Shown here piece after piece: positions 10,757 through 18,144 of a DNA stretch of 34,150 bases (the first letter of the stretch is position 1; every line of letters begins with the position of its first letter). The stretch is from Bipolaris cookei (lineage: Eukaryota; Ascomycota; Dothideomycetes; Pleosporales; Pleosporaceae). Under the pieces are notes generated by a model. That model searched no databases. It had not been told where the DNA came from and saw only the letters and a program-made list of their open reading frames with translations. The translations under genes and the position numbers were made by a program. The stretch is from the NCBI GenBank assembly GCA_002286855.1, contig NRSV01000123.1, positions 12,044 through 46,193 on the forward strand, given 5' to 3'.

Positions 10757-12114
10757 CAGTCACACTCCAAAAGTCTATGCCGCTAAGCGCTCGGGCCACC
10801 ATCACCACTTTTTTCCCACAATTTCAACGCTATGCAACTCCACCAAACTAAGTCCAAAAATAATTTTGAAATAATCAAACTGTAGCTACAGATCTCAGTA
10901 TTTTGTTTAATATCCTTTTGCTCTACGGACAGCGGAGAGGCGGCGCGGCATACTCAAAATTAGCTTCGTAATCAAAGAATCAGGTATGGCTGACCACGCC
11001 TCGCGCAACCCATTTTCAAACTGCTCCCACTCAATATTTGTGTCGCCTATGTAGTCAAACTCGGGATAAAGCTCATGAAGTTTCTTTTTAAGTGCCCACC
11101 AGAGGTGCTCGATAGGGTTGAGATCTGGAGAATATAGTGGCCAGTCGATCGTTTCTATCCCATAAATTCTCAACCACTGTTGTGAGATTCGAGCAGTGTG
11201 GATACGCGCGTTATCCCGCATAAATAGCTCGCCGGCTCTATAGTTCGGTAGTAGCCCTTCCTTAAGCGCTTTTAAGTAGCTCCGTGCCGTATATCCAGCT
11301 CGACGCCGTGATGAGTCTCGTTTCATGATCACCAGAGGGCTACGGCCTACAACACCATCAGAACCTATCCAGATTACAGCCCACACCATACGAGCGGGCT
11401 GCCAGCCAGTAGGAACAGCTTCTATCATCTTATGAGACCACTTTTGCTCTGGTAATCGCCATACCCAAGTAGCGTTATGGCCAGATCCGCGGACGATACT
11501 ACACTCGTCTGAAAACTTCAAAACAGTCTGCCCACCCCACGTGAAATTACGCCAACGCTGCGCAAAAAGTAGACGTTTTTTAGCTACGATCTTGGTGATA
11601 AATGGTCAGCGCTTTACTCTGAACTTATGGTAATCTATTTGATCAAGTACTCGTTGAATTGTACTCCGAGAAATGGTGGGTTGGTCGTGTTGGGTATCCT
11701 AGAAGCCCGCCTCGCGTACGAGAGCGCTGTACTCAATTTTTGGCTCCCGTTTTACAATTCGTAACAGTCGGCGATGATCTCTACTAGTTAATTTAGGTGG
11801 GCGGCCTATCCGATCGCGCTTTATGTAGGTGCCTTCGGTTTCCCATCGGTGGATAACGTTGGATACTGCGCGTCGCGAGCAGCTCAGACGCGCCGCGATT
11901 TCTGTCGTTCCGCATACAGCCTCCGCTTGCGCCAAGATATATATGCGTTGCGCTTCTGACAATTCACCACCTGGTATTCGATTACGCGAAATTTCAGTGC
12001 AAAAAGATCTCATTTGGATGGAGTTGTTTGGTGTTAAAGAAGAGACTACTCTATGGGAATTGGGATGGTGGGGTAGGCCCGTGCTCAGGGGAACAGACTT
12101 TTGAGCTAGTACTG
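10757..12114 (-). mobile_element. Mariner/Tc1-like element nested in the solo LTR
   Basis: Left end CAGTCACACTCCAAAAGTCT and right end (reverse complement) CAGTACTAGCTCAAAAGTCT are imperfect inverted repeats. TA at 10755-10756 and 12115-12116 is the target duplication; removing the element joins the LTR halves. Total 1358 bp, normal for the superfamily. Confidence 0.9.
10907..12013 (-). pseudogene. Mariner/Tc1-like DD34E transposase with two stops
   Basis: The ATG at 12013 opens a frame of about 368 codons ending at 10907. It has an HTH (GTTEIAARLSCSRRAVSNVIHRW), the GRPPKL hinge typical of the superfamily, and a DDE domain with Asp in LKFSDECSIV, Asp in GELFMRDNARIHTARI and Glu in LYSPDLNPIEHLWWALKKKL, i.e. 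all three catalytic residues. The C-terminus is SMPRRLSAVRRAKGY. Breaks are TAG at 11699-11701 after REAGF and a TGA near 11608-11610 after FRVKR; no frameshift was seen. The longer open frame up to 12163 runs into the inverted repeat and LTR and is not coding. Confidence 0.9.
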
Positions 12115-12356
12115 TATCATGGGTGGCTAGTGTACGTGTAATACCTTGGTAGCACTCAACCAATCAGTAGTATAATCCAGGTGTTACGGCAACCCAGCGG
12201 TTACCGTGACATCGTACGATGAGAAGGGGCCTTGTCACCAGAGTTGCTATCAGTCAGTTCAGTCAGTCCAGAGAGCTCCGGACTGACTGAACTGACGTCG
12301 TCACCGCTTGTGGACTGACTGAACTTACTGAACTGACTGAACTGAGTTACCTGACG

Positions 12357-14571
12357 TCAAACTGAGATAATTGCTCTTGTATTTTCGAAATTTCTTCCTC
12401 CGATAGTGTACGCGCTAACCCTAAAGTTGACGTAGTTGTTGGCTGTATACCAAGCCTCTTCTAGCTCTTCAAACTCTGCAAAGCTGAGACAAGCTCTGGC
12501 TTTGTGTAAGGGGCTGCGCTCCGGGGAGCAATCGCGAGGTATACAAGAAGTTCTATTCGATAGAGAGCTAAACTTCCAAGCTACGTAGCGATCTGTATAC
12601 AAGCTGGTTGCTCGAGCAACAATCGGGCCGATAGAATCTGGGTGCTCGAGGCAGCACCTAGAATCTTCTGCTGGTGTTTGAACGTCGTTCGGTTGGTACA
12701 CGAAGATTCCGTGAGTAGACCGAGATTCCATCGAGGAGCTATCCAAAGGGCGTTCAGCCCGTTACACTTTGTATGGAGTCGCCGCGTGCCTAACATGTCG
12801 CCAAGCTCGCTGAAAGTCCGCTCACAGTCTGCCGCTGCCGCTGGTATTGTTAGAACGTCGATAGCAAACCTTGAGAGTATAGGGAATTGCCCAGCAACTG
12901 ACTCCCAGTATAGAAGCGGATTAAGAGACAGCCAATCCTCCTCAGCTAACGCTGGCTGCCGCTTCCAAATCTCGTACTCATCCTCCGCAAGGCTTGCCTC
13001 TACCTGCCGCATACTTTGCTCGATAGACGACTGCAGAAAAGCTGATCGCGATGTTGACAACCCTAGCCGGGACTTCTTACGCGGCGGCGTCACTGTCTGA
13101 GTTGGAATAGCTGCAGCGTCCTTTCGCCCCTGCCACATGCGCAGAAATGCTCGGTGGTTATTATCAAGCCAGCCGTCGCGATAGTGAACACCGTCACGGG
13201 CAGCAACATGGGTGTCGGGTACCTTCGAGAGCGCTGAGAGGTGGTGCTTGTAGTGCGGGTGTAGTATCGTAGCAGTGTAGTAGACGGGCGCGTTGTTAAA
13301 TTTTGCGTAGTAATCAGCAAGCTTACAGTGCGCAAGGTTAACGTTCGTAACGAGATGATCTTTAGGTGCGTTAGGATCTTCGTAATTCACATCCTTAAGA
13401 CGGTCTTTGAGAGCCTCAAGTTGGTCAAGAAGCCACTCAAATGTTACTAGAACTTCCCAAATAGCGCCGTGGCGGCCGTGTCGGCCACGACCTTCAAGTA
13501 GCCGTGTAGCTTCGGCAAATGGCTCAAGGAGTTGAATGTACTCTGTTATTGTCGCCCAGTCTTTACCGCTTAGACCGCCTTCCCGTATGTATAGTCGTGG
13601 CTGCGCAGCAGGGAGCTGCTCGCGATTCTTCCGGCGTCGTGAGGGTGCTGTTGCAGCACTATGCTCCTCAATTTTACACTCAATATAGCTATCGATAGGG
13701 CCGTGTAGCTCAGCTGCGCGCACAAACATACTAAAATAGCTATTCCAACGCGTCTTGACAGACTTAACAAGCTGCCGGATGTGAGGTGTAACAACTAAAG
13801 ACTCTGCCTCCTCGCGCTGTAGGCGATCTAGTAGTTGTCGAGTTTGAGGTGTGCAGATAGACGCAATCACGTCAAAGAGGACACCGATGGGACCGTGTTT
13901 GCGCCACTCATCCATGTACTTCTCCTCGTCCTCAAGGTAAGCGGCGTCATTCTCGTACGCGCTACGGTCTTTGCCCCAAATTACTAATTGCGCGCTTAGG
14001 TTAAGTATATGGCGGCAGCAGCACCGCAGCCGCCGCTCGCTTGCGATAAAGCCAAACTCCCCTGCTAAGGACTCAACTGCAGTATCATTGTTACTTGCAT
14101 TGTCAAGCACAAAGTACCCAACGCTCTTATTGTCAATGCCAAATAGCCGAAGTATTGTTATTGCAACAGCGGCAATATTACTGCCAGTGTGCGCTCCGTG
14201 TAGCTCAGGCAACCCAAGCAGATGGTCAACTAGCTTGCCCTCGCCGTTGAGGTAATGTACGCAGAAACCAGTAAAAGCATACTGCCCACCAGTTGAAGTC
14301 CAGTTGTCAAATGACACGTGTATAAGCGACCGGGCTTCGCGAAGGTAGTTAGCAACCGCTGGTATGTATGTGTTGTACTCAGCAATAATGTGATCGCGGA
14401 GCGTTTGGTGGCTACGCCAAAGGAGGGCTTCGGCTAGCGGGTTCACGGCCGCAATCATGGCTCGAAATTGCGGCGTTTCTATTACGCGAAGACTCTGGTT
14501 GTCCGCGACTACCCAGTCCTTCAGCGCGTCCTGAAATCGAGAGATTGAAAAGCTTGCTGCCGCAGTAAATG
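12357..14571 (-). pseudogene. hAT transposase, N-terminus missing, split by a solo LTR near the C-terminus
   Basis: Open from about 14571 to the LTR. Blocks: SFSISRFQDALKDWVVADNQ, first catalytic Asp in HVSFDNWTSTGGQYAFTGF, second in GYFVLDNASNNDTAVESL, the CxxH pair in RLRCCCRHILNLSAQL, KTRWNSYFSMF, and the hATC dimerisation block NPLLYWESVAGQFPILSRFA followed by AADCERTFSELGDMLGTRR. The LTR at 12505-12766 is inserted after RRLHTK (duplication CAAAG on the coding strand). The frame then resumes with ARACLSFAEFEELEEAWYTA and ends at TGA 12357-12359. Apart from the insertion and the missing BED-finger region, no stop was seen in the body. An open frame reading on into the LTR is accidental. 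Confidence 0.9.
12505..12766 (-). repeat. 262-bp solo LTR in hAT copy 1 (duplication CTTTG)
   Basis: Inverted near-identical copy of 8547-8808; only a few base differences were noticed. Flanked by CTTTG at 12500-12504 and 12767-12771. Both copies are inserted in coding parts of transposases. Confidence 0.92.
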
Positions 14572-14578
14572 ACATGGT

Positions 14579-14632
14579 CGGGCGCCCATCCCCATGGTCT
14601 GAATCCCATGGGCCCCATGGGCGCCCATGGGC
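14579..14632. repeat. Cluster of CCCATGGG / GGGCGCCCAT palindromes at the broken 5' end of hAT copy 1
   Basis: Within 54 bases there are three copies of CCCATGGG, two of GGCGCCCATG-like units and CCATGG between them, unlike any sequence in copy 2. Clustered short palindromes of this kind are typical of hAT subterminal transposase-binding regions, so this may be the subterminal part of a different hAT family joined to the truncated coding region. That reading is inference. Confidence 0.5.
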
Positions 14633-14703
14633 AGGACTGCTCTAGCCATTTTAGGTAGCGCTAGTACTAATATAGTTAAGCTTATGACGCTATGTAGTGT
14701 AAG

Positions 14704-14926
14704 TGTCACGGTAACCACCGGGTTGCCATAACACCTGGATTCTGCTGCTGATTGGCTGAGTGCTACCGAGGTACTACACGTACGCTAGCCACCTATGATA
14801 TATTCTGTTGACGAATTTCTGTTCTGATTCCTTACGCAACGTCTTGAGTCTTCACAGATAGTGTACGTAGCAATTCACCAACGCTTCCCAAAGCTTTTGG
14901 ATTCGTGCTCCTAGCATCTTGTGACA
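14704..14926 (+). repeat. 223-bp LTR of a small gag-bearing retrotransposon
   Basis: Starts TGTCACGGTAACC and ends CATCTTGTGACA (perfect 6-bp inverted ends). A solo copy lies inverted at 10629-12211. A TATATT at about 14799 lies about 35 bp before ACGCAACGT (14834-14842), a plausible transcription start. Bases 14929-14937, just after the LTR, are the exact complement of 14834-14842. Confidence 0.85.
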
Positions 14927-14945
14927 TTACGTTGCGTCCTCAACT
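14927..14945 (+). promoter_or_regulatory. Putative self-priming primer-binding site
   Basis: The two bases after the LTR are followed by ACGTTGCGT (14929-14937), perfectly complementary to ACGCAACGT at 14834-14842 inside the LTR, at the expected 5' end of the transcript. There is no TGG start as expected for a tRNA 3'-end primer. This matches the Tf1/sushi type of self-priming; 9 bp is near the 11 bp known for Tf1. Assignment is inference from complementarity and position. Confidence 0.55.
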
Positions 14946-15959
14946 ATGACTACCGAAGAACTGAACAACACGCTGCAGTTACTATTGCAACAAGTCGCCG
15001 GATTAACTGACACCCTTGCAAAACAAGAAGCACGACATCATGAAGAAATAGTAGCCTTGCGTAGAGACTTTCAAGAGAGTCTCAACGCGGTTACCCAGTC
15101 AGCACAACCTGCACCAACAGTAAACTCCCCGGACGCCGAAGAGAAACAAGCGCCAGACGCTACTCTAGGATCTGAAACTAGCTCTTCTCCAACTACCCAG
15201 ATCACCCCTACGACTTCAACATCTCTCCCGGAGAAGAACTTGAGGTCTGAACGACTGCCTGACCCTCCCGCCTTTAGCGGCAAGAAGAAGGACTTACCGC
15301 TTTTCTTGACTAAGCTCCGCTATAAACTAAAGGGAAATGCCGACCGCTTCCCTACTGAGGAATCACGACTCATCTACGCTCACTCTCGGCTTGAACATGA
15401 CCCAGCTACGCTTATCGACCCGCTCATGGGCAAGGACATTGTAACTGTAGACCGTCTAATACAGTTCCTCGAAGCAACCTACGGAGACCCAAACCGAGAA
15501 CTTACTGCCTGGAGCCGACTTGATAACCTGAAGCAAGGAAAAAGGACCTTTCTCTCGCATTTCGCTGAATTCAGACGTCTTGTAGCCGACACTAACCTGA
15601 ACGAAGGAGCCCAAATAAATCAGCTACGCCGCTCTCTCTCTGACGAACTACGCCGTGCTATGGTCGGCGTACCGATTCCGCAATCCCTGAACGACTACGC
15701 GAACTTGATCTCCCTTTACGATAATGACCTTCGATATCTTCCTGTTGCACGTATGACCGCGAGTACCAAGCAGACCCGATACCCGGTGGAAATGGAGCTC
15801 GATGTTTCGGACTACGCCCCAAAAGGATCTGATGAACGAAAGAAAAGAATCAGCGAAGGACGTTGCTTTAAGTGCAATAAGAAAGGCCACATCTCCGCTA
15901 ACTGCCCCGTTCCATTGCCCCAACAACGAGTTAGAGCCCATAGCGCTTCGCTCTCGGAA
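14946..15959 (+). CDS. Gag-like protein of the small LTR retrotransposon, cut at an assembly gap
   Basis: The ATG at 14946 lies 19 bases after the LTR and opens 338 codons to the N at 15960. Order: coiled-coil N-terminus (LQLLLQQVAGLTDTLAKQEA), a Pro/Thr/Ser-rich linker, a retrotransposon gag domain around residues 100-270 (LPDPPAFSGKKKDLPLFLTK, LTAWSRLDNLKQGKRTFLSH, LRRSLSDELRRAMVGVP), and a CCHC zinc knuckle CFKCNKKGHISANC near residue 315. This gag type is usual for Ty3/Gypsy-like elements. The continuation into Copia pol on the other side of the N is an artefact of the join or a chimaera, not a polyprotein. The gag frame itself is intact, so the element may be young. Confidence 0.82.
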
Positions 15960-15960
15960 N
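15960..15960. other. Assembly gap (single N)
   Basis: One undetermined base sits exactly where sequence changes from a gag of one retrotransposon family to the RT/RNase H part of a Copia element. The frame happens to stay open across it. A one-base N usually stands for a scaffold join of unknown size. Confidence 0.9.
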
Positions 15961-17165
15961 ATCCACACCATGTCTGTCTACTCAACAAGGCTCTCTACGG
16001 CCTAAAACAAGCCAGCAGACAGTGGCAAAAGCTTCTTTCAAGCTTACTAAGCCAACTAGGCTATCGAGCTCTATCTATCGATACTGCTACCTATATCAAT
16101 ATCGAACAGAAGATCATAATAGCCACCCATGTGGATGATCTGCTCATTTTTGGAGAAGAAGAGCAGAAAATCAAACAGCTGTTCAAAGATCTATTAAAGA
16201 TATCAAATCTAGAAATCAAGAATCTAGGAGATGTCTCAGAGTTTCTTGGTGTTCAAGTGATTAGATCAAACCAGTCGATCTACATTACCCAAGAGGGCTA
16301 TCTCCAAAGACTGCTAACTAGATTTGGCAAGGCAGAAATCAAGCCTAGATCTACTCCACTACAACAAAACATCAAACTTAGTAAAAACAGCCAATCAGCT
16401 ACTCCAAAAGCGACCAATAGCTTCCAGCAGCAAATCGGTTCTCTCATCTACCTTTCCATTTTTACTCGGCCGGATATTACCTACGCAGTCAATCTTCTAT
16501 CCAGATTCATGGCCAATCCAAGCCCCGAGCATTTCAGCAGCCTAGACTATCTATGGGGATACCTATCCCAGTCAAAACAGCTAGGACTGCTCTATCATCT
16601 CAATACAGATAGTCAATCTGCACCAATCAGCCCAGATTTGATCAAGCTGACTGGATCTACTGATGCAGATTGGGGGGGCGACTTCGATAGCAGAAGATCC
16701 ACCACCGGATATATATTTCTGCTCCAGTCAAACAAGAGCAACTGCGCGATTTCTTGGCTATCAAAACTGCAGCCGACAGTGGCACTTTCAAGCGCAGAAG
16801 CCGAGTTTATGGCCTATCGAGAAGCGGCCAAACAGAGCATATATCTCAATCAGTTTCTCAAAGAGATCAAAGCTCTATATCCAATACTTCTAGATGCCGA
16901 CAAGACTGCCACTACGATATACTCGGACAGCCAAAGCGCGATCCAACTCACCAAAAATCCTACCTATCACGCCAGGACAAAGCATATCGACATCCAATAC
17001 TACTTCATTCGCGAGAAGGTAGAGACAAAACAGATCCAGCTAGTATACCAAAACACCAGCTTCCTACTAGCCGACTGTCTCACTAAAGCAACAAGCACTG
17101 ATAAGACTCGAGACTTTATAATCGGATCAAATCTAGTAGATATATCTCATATTACAGCTTCCTAG
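15961..17165 (+). pseudogene. Copia pol fragment: reverse transcriptase (second half) and RNase H
   Basis: Starts inside RT at PHHVCLLNKALYGLKQASRQ, includes the catalytic ATHVDDLLIFGEEEQ and the RNase H blocks TGSTDADWGGDFDSRRSTTG, ALSSAEAEFMAYREA and TIYSDSQSAIQL, and ends LVDISHITAS with TAG at 17163-17165. The 401 residues are identical to the C-terminus of the complete pol at 23774-26992 (minus strand), though a few silent base changes exist (e.g. CAC/CAT in the PHH motif). A polypurine tract (AAGGGGGCG) follows, then the LTR. The 5' half is missing at the gap. Confidence 0.88.
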
Positions 17166-17177
17166 CTTAAGGGGGCG

Positions 17178-17590
17178 TGTTGTAGATAAGCTACTCAGCT
17201 ATTCTACGACAGAATCCGGATGCGCAGTCCACACCCGGACTCTGCGATCAATCAAGTCTATAGTCGATCTATCAAGACTATAATCGATCAATAGACATCT
17301 ATCTATGACGCTATAGATTACGCAAGCTACTACTAGATAGACTCTTCTAGAATCTATTCTAGCTAATATATATAGTAGTAGGATAGCAAGTAGATAGAAG
17401 ACAGAGCACTTCACACAAGATCAATTCACACTACCAACGATCAATCAATTAGTGTTTCTTCCCTAGCACATATCTTCTCTCTCTACAATCTCTCGATCAA
17501 GCTGGCTCTGAGTCTACTACGGATAAGTAGAAGGCAGAGACCTCTACCTCTGAGTCGATAGTAGAACAAGCAGCACCCTACACTTTGACA
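17178..17590 (+). repeat. Copia 3' LTR (413 bp)
   Basis: Begins TGTTGTAGATAAGCTACTCA right after the polypurine tract and ends CACCCTACACTTTGACA. Outer parts match the LTRs at 23341-23761 and 28176-28522, but the middle (about 17287-17390) is a module found in neither. It ends 10 bases before the TATAAAT of the cyanovirin-N-like gene. Confidence 0.88.
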
Positions 17591-17600
17591 AATGAGTGAA

Positions 17601-17607
17601 TATAAAT
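17601..17607 (+). promoter_or_regulatory. TATA box of the cyanovirin-N-like gene, next to the LTR end
   Basis: TATAAAT lies 96 bases before the ATG at 17697 and only 10 bases after the Copia LTR ends at 17590, so all upstream control sequence of this gene has been replaced by the retrotransposon or by the assembly join behind it. Confidence 0.5.
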
Positions 17608-17696
17608 TGCAAGCTAGATGCACACCAAACCTTCCGCCGTAGTCACTACTATCCTTTCGTTACTAGCATACTTTGCAATCTTTGAAAATTATCATA

Positions 17697-18144
17697 ATGT
17701 ACTGGAAAACTGTTTCTGTACCCGCCTGCATATTTCTCAGCCTTGTTCCTGGGCTGGCCTTTGGAGCTTCTAAAACGCGTTTCCGTCGTCAAGATGGTGG
17801 CGCCCTAGAACTTCTGCATGAGTTCTGCACCAATTTCGAGATCAAAGGGAGCAAGCTAACGGCCTTGTGCGTGGCGAGCGTAGGGGTGCCCAGTGAGGCC
17901 AGCATCGATCTGAACAAGTGTCTTAGCAATGATGATGGACAGCTACAATTCGAAAGGTGATTACCGCTGCTTCTCATGCTATCAGACTCTCATGCTCAGA
18001 CGTAGGCAGAGACGGCAACGCTTTGCTTACCTGCACTCAGTGTACTCTGGAAGTGCTCAATCTTACCTGCACTTGCATTGAGGACAAGGGCCCTGCATCC
18101 AAGTCTCAAGAAACTAGAATCAGTCTTGATGAGCGGTACGAGAG
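17697..18144 (+). pseudogene. Secreted cyanovirin-N-like (CVNH) protein, 3' end cut off by a hAT element
   Basis: The ATG at 17697 starts a signal peptide (YWKTVSVPACIFLSLVPGLA) followed by an RFRRQ Kex2-like site. The first CVNH repeat has CTNFEIKGSKLTALC and ASIDLNKCLSNDDGQLQ. An intron at 17957-18009 (53 bp, GTGATT...GGCAG) joins FER to DGNALLTCTQCTLEVLNLTC, the second repeat, with the family block TRISLDERYES. The gene stops matching at 18144, where the hAT terminus begins. The last strand of the second repeat (normally ending NGxLxC) is missing, and no 3' remainder was found after the transposon pile. CVNH proteins bind high-mannose glycans; the role in fungi is uncertain. The donor is not a strong consensus, so the intron rests on restoring the domain. 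Confidence 0.75.

Larger units (their letters stand above)
10629..12211 (-). repeat. 223-bp solo LTR of the gag-bearing element, split by a mariner-like insertion
   Basis: The two parts 10629-10756 and 12115-12211 together are the reverse complement of the LTR at 14704-14926 with scattered differences. Ends are TGTCAC...GTGACA. Subtracting the 1358-bp nested element and one TA gives 223 bp, exactly the length of the intact LTR. Flanks are TTGTA (10624-10628) and TCGTA (12212-12216), a 5-bp duplication with one transition. It interrupts the Tc1-like coding relic between GCF and YDEKGPC. Confidence 0.9.
9801..12238 (+). pseudogene. Second Tc1/mariner transposase copy, decayed and multiply interrupted
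   Basis: The left terminus CGGAGGTGCCTATCAAAAGT at 9801 follows TA. The plus-strand coding relic resumes in three islands: 9885-10296 (KIPTRTINSIYGRAITRGFD through WTLEDWKNVI, with TGA replacing Trp codons at the TVW block and at the NVIW motif), 10485-10628 (ETSVVRLHRRGGYRV and EAFVRSCICER, with further stops), and 12212-12238 (YDEKGPCH). The gaps between islands are solo LTRs at 10297-10484 and 10629-12211. At 12239 a hAT terminus begins and the Tc1 3' part is not found beyond. It belongs to the same family as 7686-9592 but is more diverged and in the opposite orientation. Confidence 0.85.
12239..14571 (-). mobile_element. hAT element copy 1: 3' terminus present, 5' part missing
   Basis: The 3' terminus (read inward on plus) is CAGAGTTGCTATCAGTCAG at 12239-12257, 18/19 identical to the 5' terminus of copy 2 (CAGACTTGCTATCAGTCAG at 18145). 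Subterminal repeats of ACTGACTGA/TCAGTCAGTT fill 12251-12350. Similarity to copy 2 (18145-20643, opposite strand) stops at about 14571, in the codons just before AASFSISRFQ. The 5' terminus, BED finger and promoter are therefore absent. The last 8 bases before it (CTTGTCAC) are the expected place for a target duplication, but no partner was seen on the right. Confidence 0.87.

Noticed and set aside
12251..12357. CRISPR-like or tandem array because of repeated ACTGACTGA units
   Set aside because: Short irregular repeats at a hAT end, also present at the 5' end of copy 2; they are subterminal transposase-binding type repeats.
12581..12766. C-terminal extension of the hAT transposase reading TKCNGLNALW onward
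   Set aside because: This part is the solo LTR at 12505-12766; the true C-terminus resumes after it.
14946..17165. A 739-codon gag-RT-RNase H fusion protein
   Set aside because: The frame crosses an N at 15960 where two retrotransposon families meet; protease, integrase and half of RT are missing. Treated as a join artefact or chimaera.
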